Shown: piece by piece, positions 33,904 through 40,507 of the stretch | Numbering within the stretch: position 1 is the stretch's first letter | How the letters are laid out: each line of letters begins with the position of its first letter | Source of the DNA: Saprospiraceae bacterium | Lineage (GTDB): Bacteria; Bacteroidota; Bacteroidia; Chitinophagales; Saprospiraceae | Length of the DNA: 40,507 bases | Direction of reading: 5' to 3' | Assembly (NCBI GenBank): GCA_028285545.1 | Contig: JANQPA010000029.1 | Span: 1-40,507, forward strand | Made by a program: the position numbers and the translations under genes | The notes under the pieces: model-generated | Seen by the model: only the letters and a program-made list of their open reading frames with translations | Told to the model about the DNA's origin: nothing | The model's database searches: none

Positions 33904-34416
33904 ATGAAAACTTTCAAAATTAAAAACCTTTTTATGCTTTCTTTGGCTCTTTTTATGGTAGGATTTTCCAGCTGTAGTAAAGAGGAAAATGAAGAGCCAC
34001 GCCAAGAAGATATCCGAATTACAGCCTTAGGGACCTTTGATTATGATATGAAATTTTATGATATCCTGGGGGGCAGTCCTACTTACCTTGGAAGTGATTA
34101 TGATGAAACGGGTACAGTAACCATTCGCAGAAGTGCAGAGGATGAGTCCATGCTTGAGGTAGTCGAAGATGGAGACGTTTTAGTAAGAATGACCAATATT
34201 ACTGCTACTGATGATGGGTTCTCTTTTGATATTCCAGTTGAATCACATAGTAGAGACGGAATGACTCTTTTTGTGGAAGGATATGAATATTTTCAGGCTT
34301 ATGGAAGCAAGCATGTAGGTCTTTTCGATAAAAACAAAAATGAAATAAAAGCGGCTATCAAAGCAGAATTGGATAATATTCCGGTAATGTTTACAATAGA
34401 AGGAAGGAAGAAGTAA
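33904..34416 (+). CDS. Small lipoprotein of unknown function
   Basis: A 170-residue lipoprotein; the signal ends in VGFSSC (Cys24). The mature part is acidic and beta-rich with FDYDMKFYDILGG and an alternating polar/hydrophobic pattern typical of a small barrel or sandwich; no motif is recognised. It follows the other small lipoprotein by 46 bp. The two share size, signal type and overall charge, but I cannot align their mature parts convincingly. Downstream is a paired-arm repeat that may end the transcript. Confidence 0.8.
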   Translation: MKTFKIKNLFMLSLALFMVGFSSCSKEENEEPRQEDIRITALGTFDYDMKFYDILGGSPTYLGSDYDETGTVTIRRSAEDESMLEVVEDGDVLVRMTNITATDDGFSFDIPVESHSRDGMTLFVEGYEYFQAYGSKHVGLFDKNKNEIKAAIKAELDNIPVMFTIEGRKK

Positions 34417-34430
34417 GATAAAAAGAATTA

Positions 34431-34556
34431 AGAGATAGATAGAGATACAATGGAGATATGATAGAGATACAATGACTTAATTTTCCTAGAGCAATATGTC
34501 TCTATGAATCTCCATTTGTCTCCATCTGTCTCCATTGTATCTCTAATTGTCTCATA
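34431..34556. repeat. Paired-arm short repeat (GAGATA / TGTCTC units)
   Basis: The left arm is built of GAGATA-like units (34431-34470) and the right arm of TCTCCAT/TGTCTC-like units (34498-34554). The arms include a perfect 17-bp inverted pair, 34440-34456 with 34529-34545. It lies between the second lipoprotein gene and the receiver gene. The plan is the same as at 32058-32195, but with a different unit. Confidence 0.7.
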
Positions 34557-34636
34557 ATTTTTACAAGAAAAGATATTAAGCAGAAATGAAATTAAAATTT
34601 TTGAGAAGAGTATAACACATAGATCAAAACAGAATA

Positions 34637-35023
34637 ATGGCAGATCAGGCATACATATTATTTGTTGATGATGAAAAGGAAAACCTGCTTTCCTTTAAAG
34701 CTCTCTTCAGGCGCAAGTATGCAATTTTAGTTGCTGAAAATGCTGAGGAGGCCATGGAGAAAGTAGAGCAATTTCCTGTTCGATTGGTCCTAAGCGATCA
34801 AAGAATGCCTGGTATGCAAGGACTTGAATTGTTAGAATGGGTACAAAATTATGATCAGGATATTGTTAGAATGCTTATTTCAGGCTCTATCTCTGTTGAA
34901 AATAAATTAGAAGCGATGGATGAGGGACTTATTCATAATTGGGTAGAAAAACCCTGGAAAGTTTCTGAATTAGAAGAGATGATATCAGAGGCCTGGAAAA
35001 AAATTGTCGACAGAAAGGAATAG
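34637..35023 (+). CDS. Single-domain response regulator
   Basis: A 128-residue receiver domain with no output domain. The acidic pocket is D11/D12 (VDDEKEN), the phospho-acceptor is D54 in LSDQRMPG, the switch Ser is S82, and the conserved Lys is K105 in EKPW. It is close to the receiver of the next gene (both have a VDDE..NL.SFKA.FRR.YAIL pattern), so one was copied from the other. It probably serves as a phosphate shuttle or sink for the kinase encoded 80 bp downstream. Confidence 0.92.
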   Translation: MADQAYILFVDDEKENLLSFKALFRRKYAILVAENAEEAMEKVEQFPVRLVLSDQRMPGMQGLELLEWVQNYDQDIVRMLISGSISVENKLEAMDEGLIHNWVEKPWKVSELEEMISEAWKKIVDRKE

Positions 35024-35102
35024 CCTGTTTAATTTTGCGCTTTATTTTATACCTTGGTATGGATTCAAAAAATAAACATACCTGTAGTATCTTCCAGCTA
35101 TT

Positions 35103-36065
35103 ATGACTCCAAAAATATTATATGTTGATGACGAGCTGGATAATCTCGTTTCATTTAAGGCAGTATTTCGTCGTCAATATGCCATTCTAACAGCTGAAAG
35201 TGCAGCGATGGCCCTAAAAATACTGGAAAAAGAGCCGGTCAGCATTGTTATTTCCGACCAGCGGATGCCCAAGATGACAGGAGTGGAACTTTTTGAGCAA
35301 ATCAAAGACCTCTATCCTGATACCATTCGAATGGTTCTGACTGGTTATAGTGACATGCAGGCCATTATTGATGCCATCAATAAAGGGAATGTTTATCAAT
35401 ACATAACCAAGCCCTGGAAGGCGGACGAATTGAAAGTAATCATTCAAAATGCTTTAGAAACACATCGTCTAAGAGAAAAAAATCGGGAGCTCGAAAAGAA
35501 AAATATTATGGCTCAATTTGAGATTTTAAAAAATCAGATTCAGCCGCATTTTCTGTTTAATAGCATGAATATACTTCGTTCCTTAATTCGGGAAGAAGGG
35601 GAAAAGGCCATTGAATTTGCTACAAGATTTTCCAAACTTTATCGTTCGGTTCTGGAATTGAAAGACCAATTGTTGATAAGCCTTTCAGAGGAATTGGATT
35701 TTATCCAGGCGTATATTTTTATGCAAAAAATGCGGTTTGAAGATAGTCTCACCGTGACGATTGATATCCCAAAAGAAAAAATGGAATATACCTTGCCTCC
35801 ATTTGCACTGCAGATATTACTTGAAAACGCCATCAAACACAATGTCATTTCTGAGGAAGCTCCTTTGAAAATCATCATTAGCTGTGAAAATGATAATCTA
35901 ATCATTGAAAATAACCTGCAATTAAGAGGGCATGTTGAAGATTCAACGGGTACGGGGCTAAGCAATTTACAAGCGCGATATTCGATAATTGGGGCACTTG
36001 AAATCAGTATAAAAGAAGAAAATGAAAAATTTGTAATTAGTATTCCTTTAATTCCTGAAGCCTAA
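35103..36065 (+). CDS. Receiver-LytS-type histidine kinase fusion, cytosolic
   Basis: A 320-residue soluble protein. It has a receiver (1-120, phospho-acceptor D52 in SDQRMPK, K103), a short coiled coil (about 122-142), and a His_kinase (LytS/YpdA type) domain with H149 in QIQPHFLFNSMN, then a HATPase with LLENAIKHN and GTGLSNLQARY. It has no membrane segment or periplasmic sensor, so input must come by phosphotransfer to D52 or from a partner. The LytTR regulator starts 3 bp after its stop and is the obvious target. Confidence 0.93.
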   Translation: MTPKILYVDDELDNLVSFKAVFRRQYAILTAESAAMALKILEKEPVSIVISDQRMPKMTGVELFEQIKDLYPDTIRMVLTGYSDMQAIIDAINKGNVYQYITKPWKADELKVIIQNALETHRLREKNRELEKKNIMAQFEILKNQIQPHFLFNSMNILRSLIREEGEKAIEFATRFSKLYRSVLELKDQLLISLSEELDFIQAYIFMQKMRFEDSLTVTIDIPKEKMEYTLPPFALQILLENAIKHNVISEEAPLKIIISCENDNLIIENNLQLRGHVEDSTGTGLSNLQARYSIIGALEISIKEENEKFVISIPLIPEA

Positions 36066-36068
36066 AGT

Positions 36069-36821
36069 ATGAAAATAATCCTCGTTGAAGATGAAAAATA
36101 TGCTCGTAAACAGCTTGAAGAAATGCTGCTGGAGCTCCAGCCTGACATCCAGATTTTGGCTCAATTAGAATCCGTAAGCCAGGCGGTAAAATGGCTTAAA
36201 TCAAATACTGCAGATCTGATATTTTTGGATATTCACCTGGCAGATGACATTAGTTTTAAAATCTTTGATCAGGTAGAGGTTAATATTCCGATTATTTTCA
36301 CAACTGCTTATGATCAATATGCTATTAAGGCTTTTAAAGTAAATAGTATTGATTACCTCCTAAAACCAATAGAGAAGGAAGAACTTGAATCTGCAATAGA
36401 AAAATATCAATCCTTACAAAAAACTCCGGCCATAGATCTTGAGAAACTAGAATCCATTTTTAATGAACGTCATTCTAAAAAATATCAGCAGCGCTTTTTG
36501 GTTCAGCGACGTGATCGAATGTTGAGCCTGAAAATTGAAGACATTGCCTACTTTGAAGGGGAAGATCGTTATGTTTACCTCACTAAAAAGGATGGCAGTA
36601 GATTTATCGTTGATTATAAATTAAGCGATCTGGAAAATTTATTGGATCCCACTTCTTTTTTTAGACTTAACCGAAGTTTTATTGCTCATTTTGATGCTAT
36701 TGATAGGATAATCAGTATGTCTAAAAGCAGGGTAAAGGTAGAGCTAAGCCCAGCGGCCAGCAGGGATATCGTAGTAAGTACAGAAAATACTCGAAGTTTT
36801 AAGTTGTGGTTAAACAGGTAA
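36069..36821 (+). CDS. LytTR-family response regulator
   Basis: A 250-residue regulator with a receiver (1-115; acidic VEDEK at 6-10, phospho-acceptor D54 in FLDIHLADD, K99) and a LytTR DNA-binding domain (about 145-248; RFLVQRRDRMLSLKIEDIAY and FFRLNRSFIAHFDAI are typical). It is translationally close to the receiver-kinase gene (3 bp apart), forming a LytS/LytR-type pair. Target promoters are not evident; LytTR proteins bind spaced direct repeats. Confidence 0.94.
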   Translation: MKIILVEDEKYARKQLEEMLLELQPDIQILAQLESVSQAVKWLKSNTADLIFLDIHLADDISFKIFDQVEVNIPIIFTTAYDQYAIKAFKVNSIDYLLKPIEKEELESAIEKYQSLQKTPAIDLEKLESIFNERHSKKYQQRFLVQRRDRMLSLKIEDIAYFEGEDRYVYLTKKDGSRFIVDYKLSDLENLLDPTSFFRLNRSFIAHFDAIDRIISMSKSRVKVELSPAASRDIVVSTENTRSFKLWLNR

Positions 36822-36837
36822 AATACATTTATCCATT

Positions 36838-37716
36838 TTAATAAACCTTACTTGGCGGAACTCCTTTGATTTTTTTGAAACAACGGCTAAAATAATGGTG
36901 GTCAGAGAAGCCACAAAGGCTAGATACTTCGCTGACAGAATATTTACCTGTTTTTAATAAATTATTCGCTTTACTAATTCTTTGGTGCCTAATGTATTGA
37001 TTTGGAGAATAACCAAAAGCTTGCTTAAAAGAACGCATAAAATGAAATTCTGAAAGGCAGGCGGCTCGGGCAACATCTTTAATCAGAATTTTCTTGTCGA
37101 GGTGATCATGTATGAATTGTACACTGATCAACAGCCGGCGATACAGCTCTTCACGGGTACTTTTTTTATCGGCACCAATTTTCTTGATTTGGTTTTGAAC
37201 TTCATTTTCGTGGAAGGCGATGCTTGCCGTTAATTCGTAATAAAAATCCTCCTGTGACTCCAGATAAAACTGATCAGGACGAGTAATTTTTTGTATGATT
37301 TGGTGCAGAGGAGTTTGAAAAGATTGAAAAACGAGTTCTCTGCAAGGTAGAGATGCTGAATTGTTAAAATAGGGGGCATCTAATAATTGCTCGGAAGTTT
37401 TTTTCTGCAATGTTTGATAAGCTTCCAGCCAACTTGGATCAATGTATAGACAAATTCCGTCTACCTTTTCATTGGAACGAATATTAACCCCTATATCTCT
37501 TTGATGATTTACAACTAAAAATTGTTGAGGCCCTACTTTATATTCTTTATCGTCAATCCAGTAATTCTCCTCACCACTGCAGACATATTTAATAGAAATC
37601 CCCAAATTCAGAGATTGTAGTTCTAAATCCTTAATACTTGAATAGATTACCCTATTGTAATCGTTGTCCGGATCATAATATGAAATCAAACCCGGAATAT
37701 CAACGCCCCTTTTCAT
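36838..37716 (-). CDS. AraC-family transcriptional regulator
   Basis: A 292-residue regulator with an N-terminal cupin-like sensing domain (about 20-110; YWIDDKEYKVGPQQFLVVN) and a C-terminal AraC double helix-turn-helix (about 190-292; LIKDVARAACLSEFHFMRSF and VSEVSSLCGFSDHHYFSRCF). It is convergent with the LytTR gene (16 bp apart) and shares its strand with the SDR gene, whose product it may regulate. The effector is unknown. Confidence 0.92.
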   Translation of the reverse strand: MKRGVDIPGLISYYDPDNDYNRVIYSSIKDLELQSLNLGISIKYVCSGEENYWIDDKEYKVGPQQFLVVNHQRDIGVNIRSNEKVDGICLYIDPSWLEAYQTLQKKTSEQLLDAPYFNNSASLPCRELVFQSFQTPLHQIIQKITRPDQFYLESQEDFYYELTASIAFHENEVQNQIKKIGADKKSTREELYRRLLISVQFIHDHLDKKILIKDVARAACLSEFHFMRSFKQAFGYSPNQYIRHQRISKANNLLKTGKYSVSEVSSLCGFSDHHYFSRCFKKIKGVPPSKVY

Positions 37717-37811
37717 ATCAATCGGATTTTCTTCAAAGCTAAGGGAGTCAGATGATTAGAGAACAATTTTTCGACGAAAGAGATTTTTTTAATGGCGTAA
37801 AGATGGTGGCC

Positions 37812-38750
37812 CTAAACATTTTGCTCCAGAAGCTCTTCTGCTACTACTATTTTGACCCCTTCCTGGTATGGTGTAGCGGCTAGTTTAAAATGGTTTTCAA
37901 ATTTACTGCTGTCAAAAAAATAGGGCTGATCATATTGATAGAGCATTTCGTAGGTTTCACCTAATACTGGAATAAAAATGCCCATTAATCGGAGTACAAA
38001 TTTATTAACAATTTGAAGTCTTGGTTGTACATTCATTTCTTTGGCATATAAACGCACCCATTCTCGACCTGTAAGGGTATTGGGGTCAGTAGGTAAATGC
38101 CATATTTGGTTGTAGGCATCAGGGGTATTTCCTAAAAGGGCGGTAGCCTTACCAGCATCAGGGGTAAAGGTGAAAGAATGTTTTAAATTGGGGGAACAGA
38201 ACCAGTTGGCATGCTTGCCTTTCTTAAGGTTGTTTAATATGATGTGACTCTGCACTCCATTAGGGGTATTGGGTCCATAAAAATCAGCACAGCGGGCTAT
38301 AAGTGCATGTAGTTCACCTGAAGCAACTTCATCCATTAACATTTTTGCTATTTCGGCTCTGGTTTTCCCTTTTTTACTAATTGGTTTAATAGGAGTTTCT
38401 TCCGTCATATGTGGAATATGGCTTGGGTCATACATATAAACATTATCAAAAAAAACGAGTTTGGCCTGATGGTGTTTACAAGCTTCAATTACGTTTTTCA
38501 TTACTTTCGGCCAAAGGTCTGCCCACACACGATGTTTATAGGGTAAACCCGCAGTAAGATATACAATGCTGGAACCTTCAACAGCTTTCATAACATCCTC
38601 TGGAATAGTCAAATCACCCTGCACTAATTCGTCGGTTTCATTAATTTTATGCGGATTTCTACTAAATAGCCGAATTTTGGAAGTGTAAGTAGTTAGGGCT
38701 TTAGCCAATTCGTTGCTGATTGCGCCACCGGCGCCGAGAATGGTCTGCAT
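37812..38750 (-). CDS. NAD(P)-dependent epimerase/reductase-like SDR protein
   Basis: A 312-residue atypical short-chain dehydrogenase. The Rossmann motif LGAGGAISNELA (about 5-16) begins the protein, VYLTAGLPYKHRVW (about 69-82) follows, and the position of the YxxxK catalytic pair is not clear. The domain is of the NAD-dependent epimerase/NmrA type, often used on nucleotide sugars or small ketones. It lies 95 bp upstream of the AraC regulator gene in the direction of transcription and may be its partner. The substrate cannot be inferred. Confidence 0.85.
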   Translation of the reverse strand: MQTILGAGGAISNELAKALTTYTSKIRLFSRNPHKINETDELVQGDLTIPEDVMKAVEGSSIVYLTAGLPYKHRVWADLWPKVMKNVIEACKHHQAKLVFFDNVYMYDPSHIPHMTEETPIKPISKKGKTRAEIAKMLMDEVASGELHALIARCADFYGPNTPNGVQSHIILNNLKKGKHANWFCSPNLKHSFTFTPDAGKATALLGNTPDAYNQIWHLPTDPNTLTGREWVRLYAKEMNVQPRLQIVNKFVLRLMGIFIPVLGETYEMLYQYDQPYFFDSSKFENHFKLAATPYQEGVKIVVAEELLEQNV

Positions 38751-38876
38751 CTGGATGAATTTTATGAGTAATACTTAGCAAATTATAGGTTAAATGCTTA
38801 ACAATCCCGATCCTTTACATGAAAGGTTCAATTTTTTAGATAAACTGTTAATTCCTGGGAATGAAAGGTAACATGT

Positions 38877-39446
38877 TTATTTCCACCATTTATCGATGTA
38901 ATTGACATTTACTGCTTTCATGGCATCCAATAATTCATGTGGTTTTTCTTTTATCAATAGCATTTTCTTGTGAAAGGGCTTAAGAAATTCCTGGGCCACC
39001 ATATGTTGCAAAAACGCCTCCAGTTTGTCATAATAATTGGATACATTCAACAGCCCGCAAGCTTTACTGTGGATGCCCAGCTGTGTCCAGGTAAAAGCCT
39101 CAATAATTTCCTCGAGGGTACCGATCCCACCGGGCAGGGCAATAAAACCATCGGATAAATCAGCCATTAAGGCTTTTCGCTCATGCATACTGCTGACCAC
39201 ATGCAGTTTGCTAAGTCCCTGATGAGCCACTTCTTTTTCGGCCAAAGATTCCGGAATGACTCCTACGACTTCGCCAGAACGTTTGAGTACCTCATCAGCG
39301 AGCTGCCCCATCAAACCAACATTGCCCCCTCCATATACCATTTTAATGTTTTCTTTGACCAATAATTCAGCCAATTCAATACAAGTTTCGATATAAGCTT
39401 CTTTTTTACCTTTGCTAGAGCCGCAGAAAATGCAGATTGATTTCAT
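38877..39446 (-). CDS. LOG-family nucleotide 5'-monophosphate phosphoribohydrolase
   Basis: A 189-residue cytosolic protein of the LOG (TIGR00730) family, which cleaves the base from nucleoside monophosphates, including cytokinin ribotides. Motifs: CGSSKG near the start, YGGGNVGLMG (38-47), MHERK (87-91, with R90 and E89 catalytic in the family) and LPGGIGTLEEI (104-114). All are intact and the length is standard. Bacterial members usually act in purine salvage rather than hormone making. Its 5' side abuts a MITE-like element. Confidence 0.93.
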   Translation of the reverse strand: MKSICIFCGSSKGKKEAYIETCIELAELLVKENIKMVYGGGNVGLMGQLADEVLKRSGEVVGVIPESLAEKEVAHQGLSKLHVVSSMHERKALMADLSDGFIALPGGIGTLEEIIEAFTWTQLGIHSKACGLLNVSNYYDKLEAFLQHMVAQEFLKPFHKKMLLIKEKPHELLDAMKAVNVNYIDKWWK

Positions 39447-39470
39447 AGATTAGAAATGTTTGAAAATTAA

Positions 39471-39634
39471 GAGGGCGTCTCATAACTTCTACCTGTCGGT
39501 AGACAAGTTCTGATCCGCCAAATAATTTTCTTTTTGAGAGCTTTTTTTAAGGAAAAATGAAATTTTTCCTTAAAAAAGCTCTCAAAGAAATTATATTGGT
39601 TGGCGAATCCGCCTTAGGCGGGTGAGACAACCTC
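39471..39634. mobile_element. Palindromic MITE-like element, complete copy
   Basis: The gap 39447-39832 has no gene. This 164-bp element has ends GAGGGCGTCTCAT and GTGAGACAACCTC, near inverted repeats. Inside are CTACC-TGTC-GGTAG and a long stem joining about 39515-39562 with about 39565-39609, including GAGAGC/GCTCTC and AAGGAAAAA/TTTTTCCTT. A second copy starts at 40416. It has no coding capacity, and no target duplication is clear. Confidence 0.75.
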
Positions 39635-39708
39635 CTCAAATGAAGATAATTAACTTTTTGCAATTCGTTGATTATCAGTAGAATTCGATGATGTATAAAA
39701 CATGAAAT

Positions 39709-39755
39709 ATCTAAACATGACATGTCCAGTATTCCGGCACATGACATGTTTAGAT
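39709..39755. repeat. 17-bp inverted repeat upstream of the nitroreductase gene
   Basis: 39709-39725 (ATCTAAACATGACATGT) and 39739-39755 (ACATGACATGTTTAGAT) are inverted with one mismatch around 13 bp. It sits 78 bp before the nitroreductase start and could be an operator or the remains of another repeat. Confidence 0.55.
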
Positions 39756-39832
39756 GTGACATATCTCAATTTCAAAAACTGAATGCTTAATTTTGGTGTA
39801 TAATAGTAAGTTTTTATAAAAAGAAAGAATAA

Positions 39833-40408
39833 ATGAATTCCTTTGAAAATATTACCCAAATCATAAAAGAACGCCGTTCGGTTTTTCCTCCTATGTTTTC
39901 AGAAGAAAAAATTGAGGATGAAGTGGTGATGGCACTATTAGAAAACGCTAACTGGGCACCTAATCATAGAAAAACAGAACCTTGGCGTTTTATCATATTT
40001 AGTGACTCTTCACTGCAAAGCCTTAGTGATTATCTTGGTGATTATTATGAAGCTAACACGCCTGAAGAATCCTTCTCAGAAAAAAAATTGGCCAAAACAC
40101 GGAAAAAACCCCTCATGTCTAGTCATGTAATTGCCATTTGCATGAAAAGAGACCCTATGGAAAGTGTTCCTGAATGGGAAGAACTATCAGCTGTTTCCTG
40201 CGCAGTTATGAACTTATGGCTGAGTGCCACTGCCAGGGGACTGGGCGGTTATTGGAGTTCTCCAAAGTCTATTCTCCAGGCAGATGAATTTTTAAATCTT
40301 GAAGAAGGAGAGAAATGTCTGGGCTTGTTTTACCTTGGAATACCTCGACCAGAAATCGAAATTAAAGGAGAAAGAAAGCCTATAGAAGATAAGGTAAAGT
40401 GGATGTAG
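39833..40408 (+). CDS. Nitroreductase-family flavoprotein
   Basis: A 191-residue FMN-dependent oxidoreductase of the YdjA-like short type. The N-terminal RRSV (residues 14-17) contacts the FMN phosphate, WAPNHRKTEPWRFI (about 41-54) is the signature, and GLGGYWSSP (about 140-148) and YLGIP (about 170-174) are the later cofactor regions. It probably reduces quinones or nitro-compounds with NAD(P)H in the cytosol. It lies between two copies of a MITE-like element and downstream of an inverted repeat, without a same-strand partner in the window. Confidence 0.9.
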   Translation: MNSFENITQIIKERRSVFPPMFSEEKIEDEVVMALLENANWAPNHRKTEPWRFIIFSDSSLQSLSDYLGDYYEANTPEESFSEKKLAKTRKKPLMSSHVIAICMKRDPMESVPEWEELSAVSCAVMNLWLSATARGLGGYWSSPKSILQADEFLNLEEGEKCLGLFYLGIPRPEIEIKGERKPIEDKVKWM

Positions 40409-40415
40409 AGAGAAT

Positions 40416-40507
40416 GAGGCTGTCTTATAACTTCTACCTGTCGGTAGACAGGCGTTCCTCGTTCTGATCCGCCAAATAATTTTCTTTTTGAGAGCATTTT
40501 TTTAAGG
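40416..40507. mobile_element. Palindromic MITE-like element, second copy, cut by window end
   Basis: It starts GAGGCTGTCTTAT and follows the element at 39471 closely for its first half, with about 9 extra bp near 40452-40463 (GACAGGCGTTCCTCG against GACAAG). It begins 7 bp after the nitroreductase stop codon. Its right part lies outside the window. Confidence 0.75.

Noticed and set aside
39547-39859. Two minus-strand ORFs of about 70 codons
   Set aside because: They cover the MITE-like element and the CATGACATGT repeat, and show no domain or start signal.

Overview
The window looks like a chromosomal segment of a Bacteroidota bacterium, probably of the Saprospiria/Lewinella kind; the phylum is well supported and the lower rank is a guess. 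The reasons are AT-rich DNA, many lipoproteins with a Cys soon after a short signal peptide, a TonB-dependent receptor with an N-terminal carboxypeptidase-regulatory-like domain, a giant two-propeller hybrid sensor kinase, LytTR/LytS signalling, ABC permease/M1 fusions and many secreted S9/S41 peptidases. I see no rRNA, complete tRNA, CRISPR array or phage genes.

Layout. 1-7.9 kb: a secreted cyclase-family (kynurenine-formamidase-like) lipoprotein; a 1639-residue hybrid sensor whose output is a class III nucleotide cyclase; and a DUF3500-like gene broken by a -1 frame change at an A-AAT-TTT heptamer. 7.9-18.5 kb: an AraC regulator divergent from a TonB-dependent receptor, an ABC ATPase, and an ABC permease fused to an M1-peptidase-like domain that has lost its zinc site. 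These are followed by a tight three-gene unit of C-N hydrolase folds (one isochorismatase/amidase, two PuuE-like deacetylase-fold proteins) that ends in a strong hairpin. This block is the best candidate here for an undescribed uptake and catabolic system, perhaps for a cyclic amide or ureide.

18.5-27.1 kb: secreted proteins on the minus strand (S41-like, S9 prolyl-oligopeptidase-like, DUF2268-like Zn protease, a PD40 propeller), then a MarR regulator with a matching palindrome and a terminator-like leader before an S41 protease. A 290-bp hairpin cluster bounded by 32-bp inverted repeats sits between the S41-like and S9 genes. 27.2-34.4 kb: two convergent secreted proteins that appear to be degenerate enzymes (a DUF4932-like protein without HExxH and a TlpA-like protein without CxxC); a minus-strand PD40 lipoprotein/RluA/hydrolase group; and two small orphan lipoproteins.

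34.6-36.8 kb: a cytosolic relay of a lone receiver, a receiver-LytS kinase and a LytTR regulator. 36.8-40.5 kb: an AraC regulator, an SDR protein, a LOG-family hydrolase and a nitroreductase, the last flanked by two copies of a palindromic MITE-like element, the second cut by the window end.

A recurring theme is intergenic DNA made of inverted repeats: single hairpins, a perfect 24-bp palindrome, and two places where one arm is built of short tandem units and the other arm of their reverse complements.
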